Shown here piece after piece: positions 54,558-64,000 of a stretch of DNA of 64,000 nt. The notes beneath the pieces are model-generated. The model had not been told where the DNA came from. It saw only the letters and a program-made list of their open reading frames with translations, and did no database searches. Source of the stretch: an uncultured Bacteroidales bacterium (GTDB lineage Bacteria; Bacteroidota; Bacteroidia; Bacteroidales; SZUA-534); the NCBI GenBank assembly GCA_902790595.1, contig CADASL010000002.1:263384-327383 (forward strand). Direction: 5' to 3'. Position 1 is the first letter of the stretch. Each line of letters starts with the position of its first letter. A program made the position numbers and the translations under genes.

Positions 54558-54899
54558 AAAGATTTTTTTGCATAAAGCAAACTTAACAATCGATTGCTAA
54601 AATAGCTAAAAACCGCATACAATCAAACTTTCGGGGCTTTTAAAAGCCTTTTTTTTCGACACTCAGCGGTTCATATCTGTTAATAATTGTAATAATTATT
54701 TGTATATCAAACAATTAATCGGAACATTTCCCACTTTCGCGAATTAGAAAAAAAGTAAAATAACACCCCGCAAAACCCTTATTTTAAGCCGATTATAGCG
54801 CGCAAAAACAGTTATCGACGGCACAAAACAATGCGTCCGGACCATTTTTGCAGCAAAACCGCAACAAAAAGCCCGGACGCAACTGTGATTTTCAATCCA
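54558..54899. other. Intergenic region with one long-armed hairpin
   Basis: 342 bp without a gene, between the divergent-reading end of the TGS kinase gene and the upstream side of the SPOR gene. GCGTCCGG (54833-54840) pairs with CCGGACGC (54873-54880) across a 32-nt loop with T- and A-rich parts, 20 bp beyond the kinase stop; it may be a terminator or an RNA-processing hairpin. TTTTAAAAGCC and a run of eight T residues near 54640-54655 show no stem. Nothing else seen. Confidence 0.4.
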
Positions 54900-56552
54900 T
54901 CAATACTTGAAACTGCTGCCACCCAAAAATTCCCGCAGGATTGAAGTCGGCGGAATCTCGTTGTCTGGAATCGGCTTGACGTAACTCAGGAATTTCAGCA
55001 GCCGCAGAGCCTCGCGGTAGGCTGTGCAGTTTGGCGGCACCTGTTGCAAAATCGGCTCAACGTAACGTTTGAGCACGCCCGTCTCGTAAACCATAGCCGT
55101 ATTGAACATAATATCAGCACGTTCCTGATTCGGGAATATGTGTTTATCCTCGCCTCGGCGCACGCTCGGCCATCGGTCGATGGTGTCCTTTGCGCTGTAG
55201 CCGCGGTAGCGGTAGTCGCGCACAATGCGGCGGATAAGGCGCGTGTCGGTAGTCGGGATGCGGTTGTGGTTGTCGAGCGACAGAGTGGTGAGCGCCGACA
55301 CATAAACGCGGAATTTCAGACTGTCGTCGATGTGGGCGGTGAGCTTCGGATTCAGCGCGTGAATGCCCTCGGCAATAATGATGCTGTTGGCGTCGAGCTT
55401 CATTTTCTCACCGTCGAAGAAGCGTTTGCCGTCTTTGAACGAGAATTTGGGCACATCGATGGTCTTGCCAGCGAAAAGTTGGTTCAAATCGTTGTTAAGA
55501 TACGGAATATCAAGCGCTTCCAATGCTTCAAAGTCATAGTCGCCGTTCTCGTCGCGGGGGGTTTTCTCGCGGTCAACGAAATAATTGTCGAGCGACAGCG
55601 TAACAGGGTTAAAACCAGCAACTTTCAGCTGAATGGCCAGTTTGTTTGCCGTGGTGGTCTTGCCCGACGACGATGGGCCAGAAAGCAGTACCAGTCGCGG
55701 CTGCGGCTGACGGGTGGCAATCATATCGGCAATCTGCGCAAGCTTTTTCTCTTGCAAAGCCTCAGAAATTTTTATCAATTCGCCGATGCTGCCGTCATCA
55801 ATGCATTGGTTAATATTGCTCATATAACTGATATTCAATATCCTACCCCACTTTTTAAATTCGTGCAGGACATCAAACATCTTGTCTTGCAGCTCAAGCT
55901 CGGCAACGGCATTCGGATTGTCGCGGAACGGCGCGCGAAGCAGCATTCCATCGTAATACTTATCGATGCTGAACACCTTCAGATAGCCCGTCGAAGGCAG
56001 AAGACATCCGTAGAAATAGTCCATCACATCGTCGAGATAATAGACTGAAGAATAGAGATGTGCGCGTGTTTTGAGCAGCTGCGCCTTCTCGTGGTAGCCC
56101 ATTTCATCGAAAAGTTTGATGGCATCTTCGGCGAGCATCCGCTTGCGGATAAAAGGCAGGTCAAGGCTGATGATTTCGCGCATACGGCTGTCGATTTCAA
56201 CAACTTGGTCAACGCTGACAGAGTCAACGCCCTCAATTTCACAATAATAGCCGTTAGAGATTGAATGTTCGATTTTCAGTTTCTTTCCAGGGAAAATGTC
56301 GTGGACGGCCTTGTAGAGAACGAAACTCAGCGAACGGTCATACATTCGTTTGCCTTCGGGATGTTTAAATCCAATAAATTCAACTATATACGGATTGAAC
56401 AATGCGAAATCGAGTTCCTGAAGTTTGTTGTTAACGTAAGCCGCATAAACAGGCTCGCCCGTGAGCCCCATATCGGCGGCAACTTGCTGTAATGTAGTGC
56501 CTTGCGGATAATTGCGTCTCTCGCCGTTGTTTGTGCAAATAATTTCAATCAT
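54900..56552 (-). CDS. Nucleoside kinase with TGS and ThrRS-like second domain
   Basis: A 550-residue protein: TGS domain at the N-terminus (ICTNNGERRNYPQGTTLQQVA), a region like the second additional domain of threonyl- and alanyl-tRNA synthetases (IEHSISNGYYCEI, residues 90-170), and a uridine-kinase/PRK domain (LVLLSGPSSSGKTTTANKLAIQL, LSLDNYFVDREKTP, IIIAEGIHALNP). This fusion is widespread and usually annotated as uridine kinase-like, with no proven substrate. It resembles a ThrRS editing region joined to a kinase, so nucleoside phosphorylation is only the best guess. Confidence 0.85.
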   Translation of the reverse strand: MIEIICTNNGERRNYPQGTTLQQVAADMGLTGEPVYAAYVNNKLQELDFALFNPYIVEFIGFKHPEGKRMYDRSLSFVLYKAVHDIFPGKKLKIEHSISNGYYCEIEGVDSVSVDQVVEIDSRMREIISLDLPFIRKRMLAEDAIKLFDEMGYHEKAQLLKTRAHLYSSVYYLDDVMDYFYGCLLPSTGYLKVFSIDKYYDGMLLRAPFRDNPNAVAELELQDKMFDVLHEFKKWGRILNISYMSNINQCIDDGSIGELIKISEALQEKKLAQIADMIATRQPQPRLVLLSGPSSSGKTTTANKLAIQLKVAGFNPVTLSLDNYFVDREKTPRDENGDYDFEALEALDIPYLNNDLNQLFAGKTIDVPKFSFKDGKRFFDGEKMKLDANSIIIAEGIHALNPKLTAHIDDSLKFRVYVSALTTLSLDNHNRIPTTDTRLIRRIVRDYRYRGYSAKDTIDRWPSVRRGEDKHIFPNQERADIMFNTAMVYETGVLKRYVEPILQQVPPNCTAYREALRLLKFLSYVKPIPDNEIPPTSILREFLGGSSFKY

Positions 56553-56696
56553 AACTTTATCTTTTTCAAAATTTCACTTCGCCCTAAAAGCAAGACGAAG
56601 CCGCAAAAAGTGCAGGAATAAAGTTATGGGATTTGCGCAAACGTGCAAAAAAAAATGCGCTAAAAAATTTAAAATGGTTCGGGTGCGGATTACCAA

Positions 56697-59540
56697 TTAC
56701 TCGCCCAACTCATCGGCCAGAAACTGCGCTGTGTAGCCCACGCCGCGCGCCACAACCTGCTCGGGGGTGCCTTCGCTCACAATCTGTCCGCCTGCCGAAC
56801 CGCCTTCGGGGCCCATATCAATAATGTGGTCGGCGACTTTTATGACGTCAAGGTTGTGCTCAATCACAACCACCGTATTTCCCTTATCCACAAGTTTTTG
56901 CAACACATCGAGCAGCACACGGATATCCTCAAAATGCAGGCCTGTTGTCGGCTCGTCGAGAATGTAGAGCGTCTTGCCAGTGTCTTTTTTCGATAGTTCG
57001 GCGGCCAGTTTTGCACGTTGCGCCTCGCCGCCGCTCAGTGTGGTCGAAGGTTGACCAAGTTTAACGTAGCCCAAACCAACCATCTGCAAAGCCTTGATTT
57101 TTTGCAGAATTTTCGGTTGGTTCTCAAAGAACTCAACAGCTTGATTGATAGTCATATCCAACACATCGGAAATCGACTTGCCACGGTAGCGCACCTCAAG
57201 TGTTTCGCGATTGTAGCGGTGGCCGTTGCAGTCGGGGCACGGAACCAGAACATCGGGCAGGAAATTCATCTCAATTGTCTGAACGCCAGCACCTTTGCAA
57301 GTCTCGCAGCGCCCGCCTTTCACGTTGAACGAGAAGCGACCAGCCTTGTAGCCGCGGATTTGCGCCTCGGGCAGTTTCTCAAACAGCGCGCGGATGTCGG
57401 AAAAGACGCCCGAATAGGTGGCAGGATTCGACCGCGGCGTGCGCCCAAGCGGTTCCTGATTCACTTCTATCACCTTGTCAATGTTGCCGATACCTTCAAT
57501 CGAGTCGAATGGCAGCGGCTCTTGAATTGAGCGATAGAAATGGTGGTTCAGAATTGGATGCAGCGTCTCGTTGATGAGCGACGATTTGCCGCTTCCCGAC
57601 ACGCCAGTGATGCAGACGAACTTGCCCAACGGCAGCGTAAGTGTCACATTCTTAAGATTATGCCCAGTGGCATTGTGTAGCACAATCGACAATCCGTTGC
57701 CTTTGCGTCGTTTCTTTGGTATCTCAATTTTGCGCGTTCCGTTAAGGTACTGCGCTGTGAGTGAGTCAGATTTCAGAATCTCGAATGGCGCGCCTTCGCT
57801 CACCACATTTCCGCCCCGACGGCCAGCAAACGGACCAATGTCAATCACGTGGTCGGCGGCGAGCATCATATCCTTGTCGTGCTCAACAACAATCACAGTG
57901 TTGCCGATGTCGCGCAGTTCTTTCAGTGACTCAATGAGTTTGCGGTTGTCGCGCTGATGCAGACCGATTGACGGCTCGTCGAGAATGTAGAGCACGTTGA
58001 CGAGTTGCGAGCCAATCTGCGTGGCCAGCCTAATTCGCTGACTCTCACCACCCGACAGGCTTCGCGAACTGCGGTTAAGCGACAAATATTCAAGCCCCAC
58101 CTTGACCAGAAAGCCCAAGCGGCTGCGGATTTCCTTCAGAATCTCGGCGGAAATGGCGCGCTGCTTGTCGTTCAAACGGTCCTCAAGGCCGTCGAGCCAG
58201 GCGTACAGGCTCTTGATGTCCATATTCGAGAGTTCGGCGATATTTTTCTCATCGATTTTAAAATGCAGCGCCTCGCGGTTCAGCCTAGCCCCATTGCATT
58301 CGGGGCAAACGCACTGTTTCACAAAGTTTTGCATCGGATTCTGCCTGTCCTCGGTCACCTCGTCGGTGGTGACGTCTTGCAACAGCGAAATGACACCAGG
58401 GAAACTCAAAAAATAGTTCGACGAGTTGCCCAGCGGCGTGTTGAGCAGTTTGAAAGGCTCGTCGCTTCCGTTCAGAACCACGTCGAGCGCCTCGTCGGGA
58501 ATGTCGCAAATTGGCGTGTCGAGTTTGAACTTGAATTTATCGGCAATGGCTTCCAACTGCCAGAATATCATTGTGTTGCGATACTTACCCAAAGGAACAA
58601 TGCCGCCGCTTTTTATGCTCAACTGCTTGTTTGGGATAACTTTGTCGATATCTATCTTATTTACAACGCCTAAGCCCTTGCAATGTGGGCAGGCGCCCAT
58701 AGGCGAGTTGAACGAGAATGTGTGCGGCGCGGGCTCGTTGTACGACAGCCCTGTTTCGGGGCACATCAGGTGGCGGCTGTAGAAGTTTTCTTCTTCAGTG
58801 TCAGCGTTTTGCACCAGCACAACACCTTGTCCTTCCTTCATTGCGGTGTTGAGCGATTCGGCAAGGCGCTTGCGGTCCTTCTCATCGACTTTCAGTTTGT
58901 CGATAACTACCTCAATATTATGGGTTTTATAGCGGTCGAGCCGCATTCCCGCAGTCAGGTCGGTAATCTTGCCGTTGACGCGAGCGTAGAGATAGCCCTT
59001 GCGCAGAAGTTGGTCGAAAAGTTCCTTGTAGTGGCCCTTGCGCCCCTTAATGAGCGGTGCCATAAGGTAGATTTTCTGCCCAGCCATCTTGCTGATAATG
59101 ATATCGATAATTTGGTCATCGGTGTACTTGACCATCTTTTTGCCAGTGTTGTATGAGTAGGCCTCGCCAGCGCGGGCGAAAAGCAGTCGCAGAAAATCGT
59201 AAATCTCTGTGGTTGTGCCAACTGTGGACCGCGGATTCTTGTTGGTGGTTTTCTGCTCAATTGAAATGACGGGGCTCAAGCCTGTGATTTTATCCACATC
59301 GGGTCGGTCCAAACCACCCAAAAACTGACGCGCATAGGCCGAAAAAGTCTCAATGTAGCGGCGCTGCCCCTCGGCATAAATGGTGTCGAACGCAAGCGAC
59401 GACTTTCCGCTGCCGCTCAACCCCGTGATTACGGTGAGTTTGTTGCGCGGAATGGTCACATCAATGTTCTTCAGATTATGCTCGCGCGCACCATACACGC
59501 GGATAAAATCTTCATTTTCAATTACATCACTTTTAACCAT
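56697..59540 (-). CDS. uvrA: Excinuclease ABC subunit A
   Basis: A 947-residue DNA-damage recognition protein. First ATPase: [26 protein letters not shown]; second: [22 protein letters not shown]; signatures [16 protein letters not shown] and [15 protein letters not shown]; Walker [17 protein letters not shown] and [15 protein letters not shown]; zinc sites [17 protein letters not shown] and CETCKGAG...CPDCNGHRY. It scans DNA with UvrB in nucleotide excision repair. The ATG at 59540 lies 22 bp after a TACCTTTG -7 box at 59562, which excludes the ATG at 59564. Confidence 0.95.
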   Translation of the reverse strand: MVKSDVIENEDFIRVYGAREHNLKNIDVTIPRNKLTVITGLSGSGKSSLAFDTIYAEGQRRYIETFSAYARQFLGGLDRPDVDKITGLSPVISIEQKTTNKNPRSTVGTTTEIYDFLRLLFARAGEAYSYNTGKKMVKYTDDQIIDIIISKMAGQKIYLMAPLIKGRKGHYKELFDQLLRKGYLYARVNGKITDLTAGMRLDRYKTHNIEVVIDKLKVDEKDRKRLAESLNTAMKEGQGVVLVQNADTEEENFYSRHLMCPETGLSYNEPAPHTFSFNSPMGACPHCKGLGVVNKIDIDKVIPNKQLSIKSGGIVPLGKYRNTMIFWQLEAIADKFKFKLDTPICDIPDEALDVVLNGSDEPFKLLNTPLGNSSNYFLSFPGVISLLQDVTTDEVTEDRQNPMQNFVKQCVCPECNGARLNREALHFKIDEKNIAELSNMDIKSLYAWLDGLEDRLNDKQRAISAEILKEIRSRLGFLVKVGLEYLSLNRSSRSLSGGESQRIRLATQIGSQLVNVLYILDEPSIGLHQRDNRKLIESLKELRDIGNTVIVVEHDKDMMLAADHVIDIGPFAGRRGGNVVSEGAPFEILKSDSLTAQYLNGTRKIEIPKKRRKGNGLSIVLHNATGHNLKNVTLTLPLGKFVCITGVSGSGKSSLINETLHPILNHHFYRSIQEPLPFDSIEGIGNIDKVIEVNQEPLGRTPRSNPATYSGVFSDIRALFEKLPEAQIRGYKAGRFSFNVKGGRCETCKGAGVQTIEMNFLPDVLVPCPDCNGHRYNRETLEVRYRGKSISDVLDMTINQAVEFFENQPKILQKIKALQMVGLGYVKLGQPSTTLSGGEAQRAKLAAELSKKDTGKTLYILDEPTTGLHFEDIRVLLDVLQKLVDKGNTVVVIEHNLDVIKVADHIIDMGPEGGSAGGQIVSEGTPEQVVARGVGYTAQFLADELGE

Positions 59541-59561
59541 ACAACTGTTGTAAAAAGCGGA

Positions 59562-59569
59562 CAAAGGTA
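59562..59569 (-). promoter_or_regulatory. -7 promoter element of uvrA
   Basis: TACCTTTG on the minus strand fits TAnnTTTG. No clear -33 box. No LexA-like site was recognised. The rest of 59570-59831 shows nothing else. Confidence 0.5.
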
Positions 59570-59856
59570 GTCAAGTTTCGCAGATTAGCGGCATAATTGT
59601 TGGTTAAACGTTCTGCCGCCGGCGAGTTTTCACTTATAAATAATACAAAATGAACGTTTTTCGCCAATCAATGCGGCACGAAATCGCATCAAATAATCGA
59701 CAAGACATTTTATTATGGGGGGAAAGGCCATCACTGCATCGAAATAACAATCTAATTATCAATAATATAACAATCGACACATCGAAATTGAAGAAAAAAA
59801 AGCGTTTATCAAGCAACCATTTGGGCAACCATTGCATCTTATAATCGAAATTTTAC

Positions 59857-59864
59857 TAAATTTG
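59857..59864 (+). promoter_or_regulatory. -7 promoter element of the LPP20-like lipoprotein
   Basis: TAAATTTG matches TAnnTTTG, 24 bp before the ATG at 59889. Confidence 0.5.
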
Positions 59865-59888
59865 TTTGTTAACTTAAAAATTACGGTT

Positions 59889-60440
59889 ATGAAAAAGATT
59901 TCAATTTTAGGCTTATGTGCCTTAGGTGCACTGCTTTTCGCGAATTGCGGTGGCGGCTCACAATCAGTAACAAAAGGTCGTCAGGAAATTACCATTCCGT
60001 GCCAGGACCAGGGCCGTTCTGACAAGAACTTCTTCCGCGCAAGCGCAACGGCAAAGAGTGCTAACTTGAACACAGCCAAGCAGAAAGCACTGCTCAACGC
60101 CAAACAGACTTTGGCCGCAAACATCGCATCGACAATCAAATCGGTTACCGAGAACTACGTTAACGAAATGGATGCCGCCGGTGCAAGCGAGTTCGAGCAA
60201 TCGTACCAGAACATGACAAAAGAGGTTGTTAACCAGAAATTGTCGGGTGTTGCGGTTACCTGCGAGAAATATTATGACGCCGAAGGTGGTGGTTATGAGG
60301 CATTTGTGGCTGTCGAGATGAGCAAGGAAGAAATTATTGAGGCCGCTGAAAACGCCATCTCGAAAGACAAGAAACTTGAGGTTATGTATGACCGCGAGAA
60401 ATTCCGTCAGAAATTCGACGAGGAGATGAGCAAATTATAA
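59889..60440 (+). CDS. LPP20-like lipoprotein
   Basis: 183 residues; signal MKKISILGLCALGALLFANC with Cys20 as lipidation site. The body RASATAKSANLNTAKQKALLNAKQTLAANI, SVTENYV, ATCEKYYDAEGGGYEAFVAVEM is a short LPP20-like domain (helix packed on a sheet), known from Helicobacter LPP20 and flagellar or T9SS-linked proteins. The ATG at 59889 starts the signal peptide. A terminator follows, and a longer exported protein with a similar domain comes next. Confidence 0.75.
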   Translation: MKKISILGLCALGALLFANCGGGSQSVTKGRQEITIPCQDQGRSDKNFFRASATAKSANLNTAKQKALLNAKQTLAANIASTIKSVTENYVNEMDAAGASEFEQSYQNMTKEVVNQKLSGVAVTCEKYYDAEGGGYEAFVAVEMSKEEIIEAAENAISKDKKLEVMYDREKFRQKFDEEMSKL

Positions 60441-60466
60441 TAGTTGCTTTCATCCTAAAATTCAGG

Positions 60467-60499
60467 AAGTTGCCCACGCCGGCAACTTCCTTTTTTTAA
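60467..60499 (+). terminator. Terminator between the two LPP20-like genes
   Basis: GAAGTTGCC - CACGCC - GGCAACTTC, followed by six T residues; perfect 9-bp stem. Confidence 0.85.
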
Positions 60500-60530
60500 T
60501 CGAACGAGTGTTAACCTAAAAATCAGCTTT

Positions 60531-61817
60531 ATGAAAAAAATACTTGTCGCACTGACACTTCTGTTAGGCTTCGGACTTGTGAGCCAGACATATGCCCAAA
60601 AGGCGAAAGTACTTGAACATCAGCCGAAAAAGAAACCCGCTTGGGTGAACTCATTGGTGAAAGACTACATTATTGTGGTGGCGTCGAGCAGCACGCTCGA
60701 AGATGCGCAGGAACGCGCTATTCTGAAAGTTAAAGAGCACATTATCAGCTCTGTAGCCGACAACATCTCGTCAACTTCAGAATACACTCTGACCGAGGAC
60801 ACCAAATCGGGCGATATGAGCATCACCGAGAACTACAAGGTGGCCACCAAGACTCGCGCCGCCGACATCCCGTTCATCAAGGGCATTTCGGTGAACCAGG
60901 TAGAGGAGTATTATTGGGAGAAAGTGAGCGAGAAAGGCGGAATCACTTTCTATTACCATATAAAATATCCGTTCACCGAGTTTCAACTCAAGAAACTGAT
61001 TATGGAATATGAGCGCGCCGACCGCGAACTGACGCAACAGCTCGAAGGCTTTTTGGCGCGGATTGATGATGCCGAAAGCATTGAGGAACTGAACCAGTTG
61101 AGCAACATAATCAAGGCGCTTTCGACATCGTTTATTGATGTGGACAACCGCAAGACAAAGTGCAACGTGGCTGTCAGCAAGATTTCGCAAATGATTAAAA
61201 ATGTGTCGATTGAAGCTGTCGGAACATCGCTTGGCGAAATCCGTTTCTCGCTCTATACCAACGGCCGCATCATTAAAACATCGGCCACACCGAAAGTGAA
61301 ATCGAACTGCGCAAAAATCAACGACATCAAACCTGATGGAGATGAATGGGTTGTGAAATATTCGGTTGACGAATGCTACGACGACCCCGACAACAAAATC
61401 ACGGTTAGATGCGGCAGCGCATCGAAAGATTTCTGGTTCAACGTGAAGGAAAACAGCGTTGAGATTTTTGTGAACGCCGACATCAACCTGACCGGCGGAA
61501 CCGACAACGGCGAGACCATTGAAGGCTGCCGGTGCGCAATTCCTGTTGTGTCGAAATACGACAGCCCGTTTGTGATTGAGAAGGTGGTGCTGAATTTTGG
61601 CAACGAGGCGCCAATAATTATCGAGAACATCGGACAGAAATTCTCGGGCAAGGGCAACCACGACCTGACTCTGACCATCGACAAACAACTCGACAAGAGC
61701 GTTTACACGCAGAAGAAATACCCGACGGTAAAGGGCACAATCTTCTACAAGGCCGTGAACAGCAACGAGAGCAACGCCTACAGGCTTTACAACCAAAAGA
61801 TTACAACCGATTGGTAA
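60531..61817 (+). CDS. Exported LPP20-like protein with beta-rich C-terminal domains
   Basis: 428 residues; signal peptide MKKILVALTLLLGFGLVSQTYA, no lipobox. Residues 35-190 resemble the neighbour's LPP20-like domain: KKPAWVNSLVKDYIIVVASSSTLEDAQERAILKVKEHI, SVADNISSTSEYTL, then a helical stretch (MEYERADRELTQQLEGFLARIDD). From 230 on the sequence is beta-rich. Probably periplasmic. It is preceded by the terminator at 60467, yet only 32 bp separate them, so readthrough is possible. Confidence 0.7.
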   Translation: MKKILVALTLLLGFGLVSQTYAQKAKVLEHQPKKKPAWVNSLVKDYIIVVASSSTLEDAQERAILKVKEHIISSVADNISSTSEYTLTEDTKSGDMSITENYKVATKTRAADIPFIKGISVNQVEEYYWEKVSEKGGITFYYHIKYPFTEFQLKKLIMEYERADRELTQQLEGFLARIDDAESIEELNQLSNIIKALSTSFIDVDNRKTKCNVAVSKISQMIKNVSIEAVGTSLGEIRFSLYTNGRIIKTSATPKVKSNCAKINDIKPDGDEWVVKYSVDECYDDPDNKITVRCGSASKDFWFNVKENSVEIFVNADINLTGGTDNGETIEGCRCAIPVVSKYDSPFVIEKVVLNFGNEAPIIIENIGQKFSGKGNHDLTLTIDKQLDKSVYTQKKYPTVKGTIFYKAVNSNESNAYRLYNQKITTDW

Positions 61818-61845
61818 TCAGCATTTCAGGTTGTTCCGAATTAAA

Positions 61846-61876
61846 AGCATCGACCAGAGGGTTGGTGCTTTTTTTT
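61846..61876 (+). terminator. Terminator of the 60531 gene
   Basis: AAGCATCGACC and GGTTGGTGCTT pair over 11 positions with one mismatch and G-T pairs, then eight T residues. Confidence 0.7.
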
Positions 61877-61977
61877 GTGCCGCGCGACGGGCAAAAAGCA
61901 GGTTTGCGGCTGTTGTTTTCGTTTATGCCCTAAAACTCTCAACTTTTATTCGCACCTTTCGCAAAAATTCTGAAACA

Positions 61978-63039
61978 ATGAAAATTCTCAAGCTGATGGC
62001 TGCCGCGATTGTGCTGGCAGGCTGCTCGGGGCAACCGACGGCTCACAAAACGGCCGCCAACGCCAATCGCGCAAAACTGAATGTGGAGCTCACAAGCGAC
62101 GACAACATCACATCGGGGCATGTTATTTCGCTGACATTCAGCGGAGCCGACACTACCGCGATTGATTCGGCCCGCGCCACCATCGACGGCCGGAAATTCA
62201 GATTCGCCAACGGCTCAACTCAAATCGAAATTCCAACCATCGGGATGCCTGTCGGGCAGAAAACCATCCGCGTTGAAGCGTGGACGGGCAACGGAGAAGT
62301 GGCCGAAGGACGAGCTCGCATCTGCATAAAATCAGACATCGAACCTGAACGGCTGACATACAAGGTGAAAAAACAGGTGCCGCACAATCCTCGGTACTAC
62401 ACGCAAGGACTAGAATTCGATGGCGACATTCTGTACGAAGGCACCGGACTGGAAGGTCGGTCGGCGGTGTATAAGATTGATTTTGAGAAACAAAGCGTGA
62501 TAACAAGCGCCGATTTGGCCAACAACTATTTCGGCGAGGGCGTCACCATAATGGGCGGCAAACTCTACCAACTGACGTGGCGCAGCTGCATCGGTTTCAT
62601 CTACAACAAACAGACTCTGAACAAATTAGGCGAATTCAACTACTCAACCGAAGGCTGGGGCCTGACCAACAACGGATTGGAGCTGATTATGAGCGACGGC
62701 ACCGAAAAAATCCAATTCATCGACACCACAACGCTCCAGGTGACGCGCACCATTGAGGTTTACGACACCGAAGGCCCCGTGAACGAGCTGAACGAGCTGG
62801 AGTTTGTTGACGGCCTGATTTACGCCAACATCTACTGCACCGACAACATTGTGGCAATCGACCCTGAGAGCGGCAAAATTCTGAAAATCATTGATATGCG
62901 CAACCTGCTCGACGAGTCGAAACTCACCCAGAGGGTTGATGTGCTGAACGGCATCGCCTATCAGAAAACAACCGGCCGATGGTTTGTGACTGGCAAGCTT
63001 TGGCCGACAATGTTCCAAGTGGAGTTTGTGGGGAAATAA
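61978..63039 (+). CDS. Glutaminyl-peptide cyclotransferase-like lipoprotein
   Basis: 353 residues; signal MKILKLMAAAIVLAGC with Cys16, so a lipoprotein. Residues 20-115 form a beta domain; from about 120 a five-bladed propeller of the Glu_cyclase_2 family: VPHNPRYYTQGLEFDGDILYEGTGLEGRSAVYKID, GEGVTIMGGKLYQLTWR, STEGWGLTNNGLELIMSDGT, NELNELEFVDGLIYAN. These enzymes turn N-terminal Gln into pyroglutamate on exported proteins; in Bacteroidetes this suits the many T9SS cargo proteins with Gln after the signal peptide. Confidence 0.88.
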   Translation: MKILKLMAAAIVLAGCSGQPTAHKTAANANRAKLNVELTSDDNITSGHVISLTFSGADTTAIDSARATIDGRKFRFANGSTQIEIPTIGMPVGQKTIRVEAWTGNGEVAEGRARICIKSDIEPERLTYKVKKQVPHNPRYYTQGLEFDGDILYEGTGLEGRSAVYKIDFEKQSVITSADLANNYFGEGVTIMGGKLYQLTWRSCIGFIYNKQTLNKLGEFNYSTEGWGLTNNGLELIMSDGTEKIQFIDTTTLQVTRTIEVYDTEGPVNELNELEFVDGLIYANIYCTDNIVAIDPESGKILKIIDMRNLLDESKLTQRVDVLNGIAYQKTTGRWFVTGKLWPTMFQVEFVGK

Positions 63040-63042
63040 ATG

Positions 63043-63085
63043 GTATTGGGTGTTGGGTGTTGGGTGTTGGGTGTTAGGTATTGGT
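63043..63085. repeat. Heptamer tandem repeat and GTCTGAAGTC phrases
   Basis: TTGGGTG is repeated four times, then TTAGGTA and TTGG. Directly after (63112-63140) comes CTGAAGTCTGTTGTCTGAAG. Both types of phrase belong to the same kind of intergenic tract as at 39245-39541, there partly in inverse. Confidence 0.65.
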
Positions 63086-63150
63086 AAATACATAAAAATG
63101 ACGCTATTCAGTCTGTCGTCTGAAGTCTGTTGTCTGAAGTCAAAAAAAGT

Positions 63151-64000
63151 ATGAAAAAAGGGTTAATTCTTGAAGGCGGCGCAATGCGCGGAATGTTCAC
63201 ATCGGGTGTGCTCGACGTGCTGATGGAGAACGGCATTGAGTTCGACGGCGCCATTGGAGTGTCGGCAGGAGCCACTTTCGGGTGCAACATCAAATCGCGG
63301 CAGCCCGGGCGCGCCATCCGTTACAACAAGCGCTTCTCACGCGACTGGCGCTATTGTTCCATCCGCTCGCTACTGACCACTGGCGACCTTTACGGCGCCG
63401 ATTTCTGCTACAACGAGCTGCCCAAACACCTCGATATCTTCGACTTCGACACCTACCGCCGTAACCCGATGGAATTTTGGGTAGTAGCATCAGACTGTGA
63501 GACCGGCAAACCTGTCTATAAACGGCTCGACACCTGCGATGACCACGACCTGACCTGGATGCGCGCCAGTGCCTCAATGCCATTAGCCAGCCGAATTGTC
63601 GAAATTGACGGCCGCAAACTGCTCGACGGCGGAATAACCGATTCCATCCCCCTCGCCTACTTCGAGAGCATCGGCTACGACCGCAACGTGGTGGTGCTGA
63701 CGCAACCCGAAAGCTACCGCAAAGGTCCCAACCGGCTGATGTGGCTGATGCGCCTGATTCTGCGGCGCTATCCGATGATTGTCAAAGCTTTGCGCGACAG
63801 GCATCTGGAATACAACCAAACCACGGCCAATGTCCGCCAACGTGCCGCTCAAGGCGATGTGCTGGTCATCTGCCCCGACAAACCGCTCGGCATCAGCCGC
63901 ACCGAGAAAAACCCGGATGAACTGCAGCGAGTTTATGACGAGGGGAGACGAATTGCCACCTCACAACTCGACCGCATCCGTCAGTTTCTGGCTGACAATT
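63151..64000 (+). CDS. Patatin-like phospholipase, cut at the window end
   Basis: Open from the ATG at 63151 to the last base: 283 residues of a YjjU-type patatin. Oxyanion hole GLILEGGAMRGMFTSGVL, nucleophile motif GVSAG (Ser38), and the dyad Asp in LLDGGITDSIP (Asp159). No signal peptide, so probably cytoplasmic. The family length is near 285-290, so only a few residues should be missing. The C-terminal part (VICPDKPLGISRTEKNPDEL) matches the conserved end of this group. Confidence 0.88.
   Translation, partial: MKKGLILEGGAMRGMFTSGVLDVLMENGIEFDGAIGVSAGATFGCNIKSRQPGRAIRYNKRFSRDWRYCSIRSLLTTGDLYGADFCYNELPKHLDIFDFDTYRRNPMEFWVVASDCETGKPVYKRLDTCDDHDLTWMRASASMPLASRIVEIDGRKLLDGGITDSIPLAYFESIGYDRNVVVLTQPESYRKGPNRLMWLMRLILRRYPMIVKALRDRHLEYNQTTANVRQRAAQGDVLVICPDKPLGISRTEKNPDELQRVYDEGRRIATSQLDRIRQFLADN

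Noticed and set aside
60777..61796. 339-codon minus-strand frame opposite the 60531 gene
   Set aside because: Long but antisense to an exported protein with signal peptide and recognisable domain; rich in His/Val/Phe as expected for a shadow frame.

Overview
The window looks like part of a chromosome of a Bacteroidetes bacterium, most likely of the order Bacteroidales. Evidence: (i) family markers typical of the phylum (gldD and gldE, DUF4295 after rpmB-rpmG, DUF3078, DUF4494, a PcrB/GGGP-synthase-like enzyme, a BspA-type protein with a type IX secretion C-terminal domain); (ii) many genes start just downstream of a TAnnTTTG box, the Bacteroidetes -7 element, and Shine-Dalgarno sequences are mostly absent; (iii) xylose isomerase and xylulokinase are of the Bacteroides type. 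No phage, conjugative element, CRISPR array or rRNA was seen.

Layout. 1-3.2 kb is an accessory stretch: a cut-off gene, three 52-bp repeats of alternating inverted arms, a 119-bp nested hairpin, a small XRE regulator, an orphan protein and a leucine-rich-repeat surface protein. 3.2-8.6 kb holds a serine hydrolase and a minus-strand operon of two ssb genes, gldE, gldD, a phosphopantetheinyl transferase and a GGGP-synthase-like enzyme. 8.8-11.6 kb carries two zinc-ribbon membrane proteins, a second XRE regulator and a REP-associated tyrosine transposase (RAYT) set inside an array of its probable REP palindromes. 11.6-15.5 kb is conserved housekeeping (rimO, ftsY, DUF4295, rpmG, rpmB, cinA C-terminal domain). 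15.6-21.9 kb has a DUF3078 outer-membrane protein and a five-gene ABC-transporter operon with a YtrA-like regulator and a clear operator. 22-25.6 kb holds xylB-xylA and an acetyltransferase; 25.9-28.4 kb lysC-lysA. 28.5-33 kb mixes an AAA/DUF4143 ATPase with a repeated operator, twin lipoproteins, a nitroreductase, DUF4494 and an unusual nucleotidyltransferase-GHMP kinase fusion. 33-45 kb contains an Rrf2 regulator with cysK, an ABC-F ATPase, a large transglutaminase-like exported protein, folC, phoH, tRNA-Ala, a subtilase with a probable beta-barrel tail, and tRNA-Pro. 45-64 kb is mainly housekeeping (prfC, miaA, smpB, a TGS-type nucleoside kinase, uvrA) mixed with acyltransferases, an outer-membrane/SPOR pair, two LPP20-like exported proteins, a glutaminyl cyclotransferase and a patatin-like phospholipase cut by the window end.

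How the genes fit together. Translation and its quality control (rimO, rpmB, rpmG, prfC, smpB, miaA, ABC-F), DNA maintenance (ssb pair, uvrA) and envelope or gliding/secretion functions (gldD, gldE, ftsY, T9SS cargo, OM/SPOR pair) dominate. Regulatory circuits readable from sequence are the YtrA-like regulator with its 22-bp palindrome, the Rrf2 regulator with a palindrome over the cysK promoter, the 22-bp-spaced repeats at the AAA ATPase promoter, and structured leaders ahead of both XRE genes. The observations I rate highest are the nested-hairpin leader at 475-593, the RAYT/REP array, and the nucleotidyltransferase-GHMP kinase fusion. All functional statements rest on reading motifs by eye; no database search was made.
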